Origin: Paracoccus alkenifer
Lineage (GTDB): Bacteria; Pseudomonadota; Alphaproteobacteria; Rhodobacterales; Rhodobacteraceae
Reading direction: 5' to 3'
Length of the DNA stretch: 64,000 nt
Assembly: GCF_900108405.1 (NCBI RefSeq)
Contig: NZ_FNXG01000004.1
Location: 124,001 to 188,000, forward strand
The translations under genes and the position numbers were made by a program. This document shows, piece after piece, positions 43,943 through 53,491 of the stretch; position 1 is the first letter of the stretch; every line of letters starts with the position of its first letter. The notes beneath the pieces are model-generated. The model saw only the letters and a program-made list of their open reading frames with translations, was not told the origin of the DNA and searched no databases.

Positions 43943-44872
43943 TCAGCCGGTGCCGCTGCCGCCGGTCGCGGCATAGACCTCGCCGGTGATATAGCTGGCC
44001 TCGTCGCTGGCCAGCAGCACATAGATCGGGGCAAGCTCGACCGGCTGCCCGGCGCGGCCCAGCGGCGTATCGGCGCCGAAATCCTTCAGCGCGTCCCTGG
44101 GCTGGCCGCCGCTGACCTGAAGGGCGGTCCAGAACGGCCCCGGCGCCACCGCATTCACGCGGATGCCCCGGGGCGCCAGTTGCTTGGCCAGCGCCTGCGC
44201 AAACGCCTTGTCCGCGGCCTTGGTCATCGCATAATCCAGCAGATCCCCGGACGGCGCGTAGGAATTGACCGAGGCGGTGACGATGATCGAGGCGCCTTTT
44301 TGCAGATGCGGCAGCGCCTGCTGCGCCATCCAGAACGGCGCATAGATATTCGTTTTCATCGTCGCGTCGAACGCTTCCGAGGTGATGTCGGCGATGGAAT
44401 CCTGCGCCTGCTGGCGACCGGCGTTCAGCACCAGCACCTCGATCCCGCCCAGCTGGCGCCGCGCATCGTCCACCACCTTGCGGGCGGCATGTTCGTCGCG
44501 GATGTCGGCGGGCAGGGCGACGGCGGTGCGGCCCTCGGCCTCGATCAGCGCGATCACGCGGTCGGCGTCGGATTGCTCGTCGGGATGATAGCAGATCGCG
44601 ACATCGCAGCCCTCGCGGGCAAAGGCGATGGCGGCGGCGCGGCCGATCCCGCTGTCGCCGCCGGTGATCAGGGCGCGCTTGCCAGTCAGCCGGTCGCGGC
44701 CCTTGTAGCTTTGCTCACCGTGGTCGGGGGGCGGCTGCATCTTTTCCACCAGCCCGGGCCAGGGCTGCTGGTCGTCGGAATAGGGGTTCAGCGGCAGGCG
44801 CGGATCCTCGATCGCGCCCGAGCGGTGCGGGGGGATGACGGGTTCGGTCTTATCCTTTTGCTTGCCGGACAT
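43943..44872 (-). CDS. SDR family oxidoreductase with YhdF-type N-terminal extension
   Basis: 309 residues: a charged N-terminal extension of about 60 residues (PLNPYSDDQQPWPGLVEKM) precedes the SDR core LITGGDSGIGRAAAIAFARE, VLNAG, catalytic Ser in IIVTASVNSYAP and Y-x3-K in LDYAMTKAAD. It resembles the general-stress/glucose-dehydrogenase-like YhdF/YhxC subgroup. The substrate is not known. Not obviously operonic with rnd (78 bp gap). Confidence 0.86.
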   Translation of the reverse strand: MSGKQKDKTEPVIPPHRSGAIEDPRLPLNPYSDDQQPWPGLVEKMQPPPDHGEQSYKGRDRLTGKRALITGGDSGIGRAAAIAFAREGCDVAICYHPDEQSDADRVIALIEAEGRTAVALPADIRDEHAARKVVDDARRQLGGIEVLVLNAGRQQAQDSIADITSEAFDATMKTNIYAPFWMAQQALPHLQKGASIIVTASVNSYAPSGDLLDYAMTKAADKAFAQALAKQLAPRGIRVNAVAPGPFWTALQVSGGQPRDALKDFGADTPLGRAGQPVELAPIYVLLASDEASYITGEVYAATGGSGTG

Positions 44873-45003
44873 GGCACGGCCTTTCGCACAATGGGGGAAT
44901 CAGTGCGAAAAACGCGGGACCGGGGCGGATGTTCCCGCACCTGCCGCCCCCCGGCGGGATCGCGCCGCGGGCGCACGGGGCGGGCGCATGGGCGGGGCGC
45001 AGC

Positions 45004-46080
45004 CTAGTCCGGGCGCGGCTGTCCGGTCTGGGGCGAACGGCGGCGGCGGATGCGGGCGCGGTATTCGGCGTCGAAATAGCGCACCACCACGCCCCCCGCA
45101 GCGGCCACCGGCACCCCCAGCAGCAGCCCGGCAAAGCCGAACAGCTTGCCCCCCACCGCCAGCGCCAGCAGCAACAGCACCGGGTGCAGCTTGACCGAAT
45201 CGCCGACGATGCGGGGGGTGACGACATTGCCCTCGACCACCTGGGCCGCGACAAAGACAAACGAGATCAGCGCCACATACCACCAGTCGCCCCAGTATTG
45301 CACCAGCGCCACCCCCGTCGCCAGCACGAACCCCGAGGACGAGCCCAGATAGGGGATGAAGTTCAAGACCCCCGACAGCAGCCCGATCAGCAGCGCGTAA
45401 TTCAGCCCCAGCGCCATCAGCACCGTGGAATAGAACGTCGCCAGCAGCGCCCCCACGATCACCTGCCCGCGCACAAACCCGGTCATCACCCCGTCGATAT
45501 CGCGCGCGAGACGGCGGATCAGCGGCGCGTGTTCGGGTGGCAGGCGGCGGTTCACCCCGCTGACGATGCGGTTCCAGTCGTAAAGCAGATAGATCGACAC
45601 GGTCAGCGTCGCGATGATGAACACCACCGTGCCCACGGCGCTAAGCACGGTATTGACCGTGCCCCCGACCAGCGACAGCGCCATCAGCCGCAGCCGCTCG
45701 GTGAAATCGGTCATGATCTGGCGCAGGAAGCTGCCGTCCTCCATCAGCTCGGGGAAACGCAGCGTCAGCAGGTCAAAGCCCGAGCGGACGGTGCGCGGCA
45801 GCGCCTCGACCGCCTGGCGGACCTGGCCGATCAGGGCCGGCAGCAGCCACAGCGACGCGGCGATCAGCCCCGACAGCCCCACCAGCGCGATGATGGCCAC
45901 CACCCATGCCCGGGACAGGCCCAGCCGTTGCAGCCGGTCGGCCAGCGGGTTCAGGAAATAGGCCAGCGCCGTGCCCAGCACAAAGGGCACCAGCATATGG
46001 CCGACGCGGTAGATCAGGACCATCAGCAACGCGACCCCGGCAAGCGCCCAGATCGTCCGCGGTCGAACCATTACCAGCAT
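45004..46080 (-). CDS. AI-2E family transporter (PerM-type)
   Basis: 358 residues, at least eight membrane helices, with the family motif PYLGSSSGFVLATGVALVQY and HPVLLLLALAVGGKLFGFAG. Substrates reported for the family range from autoinducer-2 to various ions or peptides, so function is uncertain. The ATG of MLVMVRPRTI is used; ATG of MVRPRT, 9 bp later, is equally possible. The neighbours are unrelated. Confidence 0.83.
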   Translation of the reverse strand: MLVMVRPRTIWALAGVALLMVLIYRVGHMLVPFVLGTALAYFLNPLADRLQRLGLSRAWVVAIIALVGLSGLIAASLWLLPALIGQVRQAVEALPRTVRSGFDLLTLRFPELMEDGSFLRQIMTDFTERLRLMALSLVGGTVNTVLSAVGTVVFIIATLTVSIYLLYDWNRIVSGVNRRLPPEHAPLIRRLARDIDGVMTGFVRGQVIVGALLATFYSTVLMALGLNYALLIGLLSGVLNFIPYLGSSSGFVLATGVALVQYWGDWWYVALISFVFVAAQVVEGNVVTPRIVGDSVKLHPVLLLLALAVGGKLFGFAGLLLGVPVAAAGGVVVRYFDAEYRARIRRRRSPQTGQPRPD

Positions 46081-46173
46081 TGCACCCGTCCCCCGGTTTT
46101 CCCCGCGACTATCCGCGACCGCGCCGGCGTTCGCAACGCGACACGGCGGGAAACGCCGGAAACGGCGGCGCGG

Positions 46174-46887
46174 CTAGCGCGCAAGACCTGCACCCAGCCC
46201 GACCATCTGCACGTCGCAGTCATATTCCGGGCGGATCGAGCCAAAGCCCCGCTCGCCCGGCCGGACAAAGCGCATGGGGCTGTCGTCGCTGTCCACGGTC
46301 TGGCCCTGCCAGTCGCCAGAGCGCTCAACCCCGCCGAAAAACCGGCCGAACTCGCGGCTGACGAATTGCGTGCCGCTGCGCTCGATCAGAAGCTCGCCGG
46401 TTTCGGCAAAGCTGCGCAGCTGGAACCGCGTGGTGTCCAGCTGCTCGCCGTCGATCTCGACCCGGCCGGTCAGCTCGTCATGCCCGATATGGCGCAGACG
46501 CTCGCCGCTGTCCGAGACGGTCCAGAAATCGAAATCGTCCCGGCCGGTTTGCAGCAAGCCGGACAGGCTGGCGTGATCACGCGCCTCGGGGACCAGCCGG
46601 TCGGTGATTCCGTTGGCCAGATCGGTGCTTTCCATCCAGCGGGTTTCGACGTCGATGCGGGAATGATAGACTGCGCCTTCCCGGTCGAAATAGACCACAT
46701 GCTGATCGCCCGGCGCATCGGATTCGCAGCGATAGTGCTGGGCCACGGTGCAGGATCGCTGCTGGACGGTCAGTTCCAGCGTGCAGCCGGCGGGCGGGCG
46801 GAACTCGGCGGACAGGGCAGCCGCCGCGGGCAGCAGGGCGGCCGCAGCCGCCAGCACCCCGGCCCGGATTGCGAGTGAATCGCGCAT
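46174..46887 (-). CDS. Exported protein of unknown function
   Basis: 237 residues with a Sec signal peptide (RDSLAIRAGVLAAAAALLPA, cleavage near ALS-AE). The mature part is beta-strand rich, with four Cys early (residues about 35-55: GCTLELTVQQRSCTVAQHYRCE) and one near the C-terminus (DCDVQMVG), possibly disulfide-bonded. No family recognised. It resembles small secreted proteins seen in Rhodobacterales, by impression only. It is transcribed between uppP and the AI-2E gene, minus strand. Confidence 0.6.
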   Translation of the reverse strand: MRDSLAIRAGVLAAAAALLPAAAALSAEFRPPAGCTLELTVQQRSCTVAQHYRCESDAPGDQHVVYFDREGAVYHSRIDVETRWMESTDLANGITDRLVPEARDHASLSGLLQTGRDDFDFWTVSDSGERLRHIGHDELTGRVEIDGEQLDTTRFQLRSFAETGELLIERSGTQFVSREFGRFFGGVERSGDWQGQTVDSDDSPMRFVRPGERGFGSIRPEYDCDVQMVGLGAGLAR

Positions 46888-46940
46888 GGTTCCCCCTTGC
46901 GGCCCAGCTTAGCCCTGCGACGGGGCCTGCGGCAATCGGA

Positions 46941-47744
46941 TCAACCGACCAGCCACAGCCCGGCCAGCGCCAGCGTGCCCACCAGGATGCGCCACCACGC
47001 AAACAGCCCGTAGCCGTGGGCCGAGACATAGTTCAGCAGCCAGCGCACCACCAGAACGCCCGCGACAAAGGCGCAGACGAACCCGACGGCGACATTGACC
47101 AGCGCCGCCGCATCCAGCGCCGCCCGGGTCTTGTAAAGATCATAGGCAAAGGCGCCCGCCATCGTCGGCATCGACAGGAAAAAGCTGAACTCGGCCGCCG
47201 CGCGCTTGCTGGCGCCCATCAGCAGCGCGCCCACGATGGTGGCGCCGGACCGGGAAACCCCGGGAATCATCGCGAGGCACTGCGCAAAGCCAATGACCAC
47301 GGCGGCAGAAAGCGGCAGATCCTCGGCATCGGCATAGCGGGGACGGGTGGCGATGCGGTCGACCAGCAGCAGCACAAAGCCGCCCAGAATCAGCATGACC
47401 GCGATCAGCACCGGGGTCTCGAACAGCACCCGCTTGATGATCCCGTGGGCCAGCGCGCCGATGACCGCGGCCGGCAGGAACGCCAGCAGCACCGCACCGA
47501 TGAAACGCCGGGCGCGCGGGTCATGCGGAGCGGCGGAAAAGATCCGCCACAGCCGCCCGGCATAGACGCCCAGAATCGCCAGGATCGCGCCCAGCTGGAT
47601 CAGCACCTCGAATGCGCGGCCGGGGCTGTCAAAGCCCAGAAAATGCCCCGCAAGCAGCAGATGTCCGGTCGAGGACACGGGGATGAACTCGGTCAACCCC
47701 TCCAGCAGCCCCAGCAGGGCGGCAACGATCGTGTCGTCCTGCAT
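46941..47744 (-). CDS. uppP: Undecaprenyl-diphosphatase UppP/BacA
   Basis: 267 residues, polytopic membrane protein with the two conserved motifs [18 protein letters not shown] and [12 protein letters not shown] that form the active site. It regenerates undecaprenyl phosphate for peptidoglycan and glycan export. The ATG at 47744 overlaps the stop of the NDUFA9-like gene by one base (TGATG). Confidence 0.95.
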   Translation of the reverse strand: MQDDTIVAALLGLLEGLTEFIPVSSTGHLLLAGHFLGFDSPGRAFEVLIQLGAILAILGVYAGRLWRIFSAAPHDPRARRFIGAVLLAFLPAAVIGALAHGIIKRVLFETPVLIAVMLILGGFVLLLVDRIATRPRYADAEDLPLSAAVVIGFAQCLAMIPGVSRSGATIVGALLMGASKRAAAEFSFFLSMPTMAGAFAYDLYKTRAALDAAALVNVAVGFVCAFVAGVLVVRWLLNYVSAHGYGLFAWWRILVGTLALAGLWLVG

Positions 47745-48730
47745 CACTCTTGGCGCAGGTTCTTTGCCGAAGCCTTGATGGCGTCATATTGCCCCGATTT
47801 CCGGAAACGCCACAGATATTCGGGAACCACCGCCTCGACCGCCGTGGGGGCGATGCCCAGTTCGGCCAGCCCCGGCGCGCCTTGGGCCACCTGGTTGGGG
47901 CTGCGCAGGAAAAGGGCCTGATCGCGGGTCAGCACGCGGTTCGAGATCAGGCCGCCGCTGACCGCCTGCACCGCGTCAAAGGAGAACCCCAGCAGCCCGG
48001 ACACGAAGCCGGGCAGCCCGACAAAGGCGCGGCGGCGGCCGGTGGTCCGGGCCACAAGCTGCGCGATGTCACGCATGGTCATCACGTCGGGGCCGCCCAG
48101 CTCATAGATGCCGGGCGCGGCCTCGCCCGTGGCGCCCTTGGCGGCGGCGCGGGCCACATCCTCGACATAGACCGGCTGCAACGCCGCACGCGGCGCGGGC
48201 AGCAGCACGATCGGCCCGAAACGCATCATCGCGCCCAGCCGGTTGAACAGCACATCGTCCGGCCCGAACATCACCGAGGGCCGCAGGATCACCGCGTCAG
48301 GGCGGTGTTCCAGCACCGAGGTCTCGCCCGCCGCCTTTGAGACCGCATAGCGGCTGCGCGACCCGGGATCGGCACCCAGCGCCGAGACATGGACGAAACG
48401 CCCCACCCCGCGCGCGGCCGAGATGCGGGCGATGCGGCCCGCGGCCTCGACATGCACGGCGTCAAAGGTGTTGCGGCCCTGCCGGCGCATGATGCCCACG
48501 CAGTTGATCACCGCATCGGCATCCGCCATCGCCGCCGTCACCGACAGATCGTCGCGGATGTTGCAGAATACCGGCTCGACCTGCCCGACATGGCCATAGG
48601 TGCGCACGATGCCGGCCTGGTTGGGGCGGCGCACCGCGACGCGGACCCGCCAGCCGTCGGCGGCCATGACCCGTGCAACCTGCCGGCCCAGAAAGCCCGA
48701 ACCGCCATAGATGGTGACCAGCCTTGCCAT
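47744..48730 (-). CDS. Complex I NDUFA9-like NAD(P)-binding protein
   Basis: 328 residues, atypical/extended [18 protein letters not shown] (dinucleotide loop), [18 protein letters not shown] and Y-x3-K in [11 protein letters not shown]. Members include mitochondrial NDUFA9 and bacterial homologues thought to assist complex I assembly or lipid metabolism. The start is at [10 protein letters not shown]. It is coupled to uppP (TGATG); complex I genes are absent here. Confidence 0.85.
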   Translation of the reverse strand: MARLVTIYGGSGFLGRQVARVMAADGWRVRVAVRRPNQAGIVRTYGHVGQVEPVFCNIRDDLSVTAAMADADAVINCVGIMRRQGRNTFDAVHVEAAGRIARISAARGVGRFVHVSALGADPGSRSRYAVSKAAGETSVLEHRPDAVILRPSVMFGPDDVLFNRLGAMMRFGPIVLLPAPRAALQPVYVEDVARAAAKGATGEAAPGIYELGGPDVMTMRDIAQLVARTTGRRRAFVGLPGFVSGLLGFSFDAVQAVSGGLISNRVLTRDQALFLRSPNQVAQGAPGLAELGIAPTAVEAVVPEYLWRFRKSGQYDAIKASAKNLRQE

Positions 48731-48947
48731 GCCTCGCCCTCCGGGGTGCCGGCGCGGAAACTGCGCCCGCAAGCGTGATAGCGAACCGCCGCCGGGGCAT
48801 CAAGCGCAGCCGCAACCCTGCGCCATTGCGCCGCCGGGGACGGCCTGGGGACGGCTTGGGGACGGCGGCGAAAAATTTCTGCCTTGCAGCGCCGCAGGGC
48901 GTTGACACCACCGGCGGCTGGCTCTACATCCCCCGCTCACGACACCG

Positions 48948-49032
48948 GCCCAGGTGGCGGAATTGGTAGACGCGCACGGTTCAGGTCCGTGTGCCGCAAG
49001 GCGTGGAAGTTCGAGTCTTCTCCTGGGCACCA
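48948..49032 (+). tRNA. tRNA-Leu (anticodon CAG)
   Basis: 85 nt with encoded CCA. Acceptor GCCCAGG pairs with CCTGGGC, anticodon stem CACGG/CCGTG carries loop TTCAGGT (anticodon CAG, reading CUG), a long variable arm typical of class II tRNA-Leu follows, and TTCGAGT marks the T-loop. It lies between the NDUFA9-like and sensor kinase genes. Confidence 0.97.
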
Positions 49033-49144
49033 TCGTCTGGAACGCCGGAAAGCATCGCTTTCCGGCGTTCCGCGTTTCAAGGGGCCGGGGCGGCGTTGCC
49101 GGGGCTGCTGTTGCCTTTCGCGTCGGCGATTGCTTCCTGCGCTC

Positions 49145-50917
49145 ATGTTCGGCTTTCCGCGATTCGTCATTCTCTGGCTTGCGCTTGCCTGTGCGGCGCT
49201 GTCCGCCCCGCAGGCGGTGGCCCAGATCCGCGTGGGCGTGCTGGCGGTGCAGGGCGAATCCGACGCGACGCGCGAATTCGCGCCGACCATCGCCCATCTG
49301 AACCACGCGCTGCCGGGGCTGGATTTCGTGCTGGTGCCCCTGGCGCTGGACGCGCTGTCGCAGGCCGCCGCGACCGGGGCGGTGGATTTCCTGATCACCA
49401 ACCCCGGGCATTACGTCGCGCTGGGGTCGCGGCTGGGCGTCACCCGGATCGCCACGATCGAGCGGCTGGACGGCGCAGACACCAGCGGGCGCGTCGGCTC
49501 GACCGTGATCACCCCCGCACGGCCTGGGCATCCGCAGGGGTGGCCGGACCTGGCGGGGCTGCGCATCGCCGTCACGGCCCGCGACGCCTTTGGCGGCTGG
49601 CAGGTCGCCCTGCGCGAGATGCTGGACGCGGCCGCGCCGCCGCGGGGACCGCTGGTCGAGACCGGCTTTCCCATGACCAACGTGATCGAGGCGCTGCGCG
49701 CGGGCCACGCCGATGCCGGGGTGCTACGCGCCTGCCTGCTGGAATCGCTGATCGCCAGCGGGCTGGTGGCCGAGGGCGAATTCGCCGTGGTGGCGGAACG
49801 CGACGCGGGCGACCTGCCCTGCCGGCTGTCCTCGCGCCTGTATCCGGACTGGCCCTTTGCGCGGCTGCCCGCCGTCGACGCCGATCTGGCGCGACAGGTT
49901 GCGGTTGCCCTGCTGACCATGCCCGCGGCCGAGGGGCGGCGCTGGGCCGTGCCCCACGACTATGGCGCCGTGCAAGAGCTGTTTCGTGAACTGCGGCTGG
50001 GCGCCTTTGCGGACATGCCCCATCGCCGGCTGGTTGATTACCTGCGCGCCCATTGGCACTGGTTCGCGGGTTTCGCGCTGGCCGTGCTGTGGTGGGCGAT
50101 CCATTCCGCCCGCGTCGAGGTGCTGGTGCGCCGCCGCACCGCCGAGCTGACCCGCGAGATGGCCGAGCGCAGCCGCGCCGAGGCCGAGGCCCGCCAGCAC
50201 CGCGAGGAACGCGACCAGTATGCGCGGCTGGGAATCCTGGGCGAGATGGCCTCGTCCATCGCGCATGAGCTGAACCAGCCGCTGGGCGCGATCACCAACT
50301 ATGCCGAGGGGCTGACCCGCGCCCTTGACCGCGGGCAGCCGGACCCGGTGTTTCTGCGCGACGGGGTGCGCGGCATCGCCGGGCAGGCCGACCGCGCCGG
50401 CGCGATCATCCGCCGCATCCGCAGCTTTCTGCGCCGGCGCGAGCCGCAGCGCGAGGCGCTGGATCTCAACGAGGTGGCGCGCGGGCCGCTGTCGCTGTTC
50501 GGCGCCGCGGCCGGACGGCGCGGGATCGCGCTGCGTTTCGATCCCGCGCCCGCACTGCCGCCGGTGATGGGGGACAGGGTCGAGATCGAGCAGGTGCTGC
50601 TGAACCTGCTGCAAAACGCGCTGGACGCATCCGAGGACGCGCCGCAGGGTGGCGAGGTCCGGCTGAGCACCGCCATCGACGGCGACATGGTGACGATGAC
50701 GCTGCGCGACCACGGCAGCGGCCTGTCGCCCCAGGACGCGACACATATCTTTGACGCGTTCCATACCACCAAGGAACGCGGATTGGGGCTGGGGCTGCCG
50801 ATCTGCCGGACCATCGCCGAAAGCCACGGCGGGCAGTTATGGGCCGAGCCGCAGCCGGACGGGCTGGCGATGCATTTCTCGCTGCCCGCGGCAACAGCCC
50901 CCAAGGAGGCAGAATGA
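49145..50917 (+). CDS. TtrS-like sensor histidine kinase
   Basis: 590 residues: a signal peptide (about 1-27, cleavage after VAQ), a periplasmic PhnD/TtrS-type substrate-binding domain (30-300, LITNPGHYVALGSRLGVTRI and VIEALRAGHADAGVLRACLL), one membrane helix (WFAGFALAVLWWAIH), a coiled linker, HisKA with H374 in SIAHELNQPLGAIT and HATPase (NLLQNALDA, GLGLGLPICRTI). The periplasmic domain and arrangement match TtrS, the tetrathionate sensor. Coupled to the response regulator by ATGA. Its ligand is inferred. Confidence 0.85.
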   Translation: MFGFPRFVILWLALACAALSAPQAVAQIRVGVLAVQGESDATREFAPTIAHLNHALPGLDFVLVPLALDALSQAAATGAVDFLITNPGHYVALGSRLGVTRIATIERLDGADTSGRVGSTVITPARPGHPQGWPDLAGLRIAVTARDAFGGWQVALREMLDAAAPPRGPLVETGFPMTNVIEALRAGHADAGVLRACLLESLIASGLVAEGEFAVVAERDAGDLPCRLSSRLYPDWPFARLPAVDADLARQVAVALLTMPAAEGRRWAVPHDYGAVQELFRELRLGAFADMPHRRLVDYLRAHWHWFAGFALAVLWWAIHSARVEVLVRRRTAELTREMAERSRAEAEARQHREERDQYARLGILGEMASSIAHELNQPLGAITNYAEGLTRALDRGQPDPVFLRDGVRGIAGQADRAGAIIRRIRSFLRRREPQREALDLNEVARGPLSLFGAAAGRRGIALRFDPAPALPPVMGDRVEIEQVLLNLLQNALDASEDAPQGGEVRLSTAIDGDMVTMTLRDHGSGLSPQDATHIFDAFHTTKERGLGLGLPICRTIAESHGGQLWAEPQPDGLAMHFSLPAATAPKEAE

Positions 50918-51546
50918 CCGCAGAGCCGCTGATCCTGATCGTGGACGACGACGAGGGGCTGCGCCGGTCCCTGCAATTCCTGTTCGCCTCGGCCGGGCTG
51001 GAATCGCAAAGCTGGGACAGCGCCGAGGCGTTTCTGGCCGACCTGCCCGCGCACGGCCCCACCCGGCCCGGTGCGCTGGTGCTGGATTGCCGGATGCCGG
51101 GCATGGGCGGGCTGGCGCTGCTGCGCCTGCTGGGCGAACGCGGCTATCCGCTGCCCGTGGTCATCATCACCGGCCACGGCGATGTCCGCATGGCGGTCGA
51201 GGCGCTCAAGACCGGGGCCTATGATTTCATCGAAAAGCCTTTCCGCGAACAGCATCTGCTGGATACGGTCGAGGCGGCGGCCGGCGTGTCGCGCGACTGG
51301 CTGGACCGCGACGCAAGGCGCCGGGGCGTGGCCGAGCGGCTGGCCCGGCTGAACCGCCGCGAGCGCGAGGTGCTGGAGCGGGTGCTGGAGGGCAAGGCCA
51401 ACAAGGTCATCGCCCATGAGCTGGACCTGTCGATCAAGACCATCGAGGTCTATCGGGCCGCGCTGATGGACAAGATGCAGGCCGGTTCGGTGGCCGAGCT
51501 GGCGCTGCTGGTCGCCTTGCACCGAGAGGATGCGGCCCGGGGCTGA
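50914..51546 (+). CDS. FixJ/TtrR-like LuxR-family response regulator
   Basis: 210 residues: receiver domain (acidic cluster in LIVDDDEGLRRS, phospho-Asp D58 in VLDCRMPGMGG, Thr in IITGHGD, Lys in IEKPFREQ) and LuxR/FixJ helix-turn-helix (LNRREREVLERVLEGKANK, then IAHELDLSIKTIEVYRAALM). TtrR has this arrangement. AAGGAGGCAG precedes the ATG, and the start overlaps the kinase stop. A repeat copy separates it from the convergent TsdA-like cytochrome gene. Confidence 0.88.
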   Translation: MTAEPLILIVDDDEGLRRSLQFLFASAGLESQSWDSAEAFLADLPAHGPTRPGALVLDCRMPGMGGLALLRLLGERGYPLPVVIITGHGDVRMAVEALKTGAYDFIEKPFREQHLLDTVEAAAGVSRDWLDRDARRRGVAERLARLNRREREVLERVLEGKANKVIAHELDLSIKTIEVYRAALMDKMQAGSVAELALLVALHREDAARG

Positions 51547-51547
51547 A

Positions 51548-51620
51548 GGGGCGTGGGGGCTTTGCCCCCTCGCCGGCCGGGGCCGGCTTCCCCCAGGGTA
51601 TTTGGGCCAGAAAGAAATCC
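51548..51620 (+). repeat. Dispersed intergenic repeat, copy K
   Basis: GTGGGGGCTTTGCCCCCTCG hairpin, a GCCGGCCGGGGCCGGC hairpin, then CCCCAGGGTATTTGGGCCAG and AAAGAAATCC. It separates the response regulator from the cytochrome gene, both 3' ends converging on it. Confidence 0.7.
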
Positions 51621-51661
51621 TAGAGGGGCAAAAGGGGCGCGCGGTGGCGCCCCTTTGGGGG

Positions 51662-52666
51662 TCACTGCGCCCCGCGCTCGGCCTCTTGCCGCTTTTTCAG
51701 TTCGGCGGCCTGCCATTCGGCGATGGGCTTGAAGGGGCCGAACTTGTGCTGCTCGGCCGGGAAGTCGCCGGCCCAGGGGGCAAAGGGCATGTCCACCGCC
51801 TTGCGCAGCCGGTCGGGAAAGTCGTTTTCCATGCCCGGTTTCTGCTGGCGCGGCTGGGTGTTGATATAGGCGGCGACGTCGTAAGCCTCGTCCGGGGTCA
51901 GGACGCGATCCTGATGATCCGCGCCTTCGGGCATGTTCGCAAGGATGAAGCGATAGGCCATTACCATCCGATACATCCCCGCGCCGTCGTTGTAGCTGTC
52001 GTCGCCATAGACCGGCGGATAGAGATAGCCGGCCAGATCGCCCACATCGCCGTCCCGCATCCCTTCGCCATTGTCACCGTGGCAGGCTGCGCAGTGTTCC
52101 TCATACACCAGCCTGCCGGCGGCCGGGTCGGCGGCGCGGTCGGGGGCGGGATCGGGGATGGTGCCGCCGCCGATCAGCCTGGCCCCGACCGGGATCCCGG
52201 TGGACAGAAAGCCGATATAGGCGGAAATCCCGCGCATTTCGGCGCTGTCGAGCGGCAGCGGCCGGCCCGCCATCGAGCGTTCCATGCAGCCGTTGATCCG
52301 GTCCTCGACCGTCTGGAGGTCGTTTTCGCGCGCCCGGTATTGCGGAAACACCGCCGTCACGCCGGTCCATGGCATCGCATAGGGTTTGGTCGCCTCGTCC
52401 TGGTGGCAGCTGGTGCAGGCAAGGTTGTTGCCGGCATAGCGCATGGATTCGTCGGCGACCTCGGGGCCGATCACGGCGTGGGTTTCGGTCGCCAGCCGGT
52501 GGCCGTAGCGCACGGCGCGGCCGAAATCATCGTCGCCCAGCGTCTCGATATCCGGGACGGGCCAGTCGCGCAGGTCGATTTCGGCGGGGGCGGTCTGCCC
52601 CAGCACAGCGGCGGAAAATGCAAGCACAAGCGGGACGGCGGTCAGGGGGGCGTGGAAATTTCTCAT
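51662..52666 (-). CDS. tsdA: TsdA-like diheme cytochrome c (thiosulfate dehydrogenase family)
   Basis: 334 residues with a Sec signal peptide (cleavage near LGQ-TA). Two c-type heme sites: C84-TSC-H88 in NNLACTSCHQD and C192-AAC-H196 in HCAACHGDNG. Between them lies C127 in INGCMERSMAG, in the position of the distal Cys ligand of heme 1 in TsdA. Several Met residues after the second site (MYRMVMAYRFILANMP) could supply the heme 2 ligand. TsdA couples thiosulfate to tetrathionate in the periplasm. The TtrS/TtrR-like pair alongside supports a sulfur role. Assignment against other SoxA-like cytochromes is from motif spacing only. Confidence 0.72.
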   Translation of the reverse strand: MRNFHAPLTAVPLVLAFSAAVLGQTAPAEIDLRDWPVPDIETLGDDDFGRAVRYGHRLATETHAVIGPEVADESMRYAGNNLACTSCHQDEATKPYAMPWTGVTAVFPQYRARENDLQTVEDRINGCMERSMAGRPLPLDSAEMRGISAYIGFLSTGIPVGARLIGGGTIPDPAPDRAADPAAGRLVYEEHCAACHGDNGEGMRDGDVGDLAGYLYPPVYGDDSYNDGAGMYRMVMAYRFILANMPEGADHQDRVLTPDEAYDVAAYINTQPRQQKPGMENDFPDRLRKAVDMPFAPWAGDFPAEQHKFGPFKPIAEWQAAELKKRQEAERGAQ

Positions 52667-52837
52667 CTGGATACTCGCTTGCTTTGGCCGGACCTCAAGT
52701 GTCGGCAAGGCATATGGTTCCAACTGCGGCGCCGCCCGTCCAGCTAGGGAAAACCCCAATCGGCATGTGGTCGCAGCGGGTGAACCCCGGCGGCATCCGC
52801 GGCGTTGTGCGGGCATCCACAGGCCCCGGAGGTTGCC
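52667..52837. promoter_or_regulatory. Divergent control region, tsdA-like / DUF1269
   Basis: A 171-bp gap between divergently oriented genes; it must hold both promoters, and a response-regulator site would be expected here. No strong palindrome was found, only GGAGG before the DUF1269 start. Confidence 0.3.
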
Positions 52838-53419
52838 ATGTCCCAGTTGATCGTCGTCGGTTTCGATACCGAGGAAGATGCGTTCGCGCTGCGCAAGGAT
52901 CTGGGCGCCGCGCAAAAGGAATATCTGCTGAGGCTTGAGGACGCAGTGGTCGTCACCCGCCCCTCGGCCGGGGAATACCAGCTGCATCAGGCGCTGAACA
53001 TGACCACCACCGGCGCGCTGACCGGCACGTTCTGGGGCGGGCTGATCGGGCTGTTGTTCCTGGCGCCGCTGGCGGGGGCGGCGATCGGGGCGGCCTCGGG
53101 GGCGCTGGCGGGCAGCGCCACGGATTACGGGATCAACGACGATTTCATCCGCGAGATCGGCAAGACCGTGCCCGAGGGCGCGGCGGCGGTGTTCATCCTC
53201 GCCTCGAACGTCAACCTGGACAAGCTGTTGCCGCGGCTGGAGCAATACGCCGGGGCGCGGGTGATCCAGACCTCGCTGTCGGACGTGGACGAGGCCCGCC
53301 TGCGCGCGGCGCTGGCCGGGACCGGCGGGCGGCTGACGCAGGATGGCCCGCCGGGCGGGGCGGCCGCTGGTGCGGCGACGGTGGCGGGGCAGCATCCAGT
53401 GCCGCCCGAAATCCCCTAG
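52838..53419 (+). CDS. DUF1269 membrane protein
   Basis: 193 residues. It begins MSQLIVVGFDTEEDAFALRK, then has a glycine-rich hydrophobic hairpin (GTFWGGLIGLLFLAPLAGAAIG and ASGALAGSATDYG) and a C-terminal soluble segment. DUF1269 proteins are widespread stress-associated membrane proteins without known activity. The start follows CCGGAGGTTGCC. It is divergent from the tsdA-like gene. Confidence 0.88.
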   Translation: MSQLIVVGFDTEEDAFALRKDLGAAQKEYLLRLEDAVVVTRPSAGEYQLHQALNMTTTGALTGTFWGGLIGLLFLAPLAGAAIGAASGALAGSATDYGINDDFIREIGKTVPEGAAAVFILASNVNLDKLLPRLEQYAGARVIQTSLSDVDEARLRAALAGTGGRLTQDGPPGGAAAGAATVAGQHPVPPEIP

Positions 53420-53491
53420 CCGCAAGCGGAAAAACCGCGCCGGGCAAGGTTTCCTTGACGCAGGCCGCAATGGCGTGACACCACGCAGGCC

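Noticed and set aside
48884..49144. Upstream extension of the sensor kinase frame across the tRNA gene
   Set aside because: The tRNA-Leu folds completely, and the kinase signal peptide begins at 49145.
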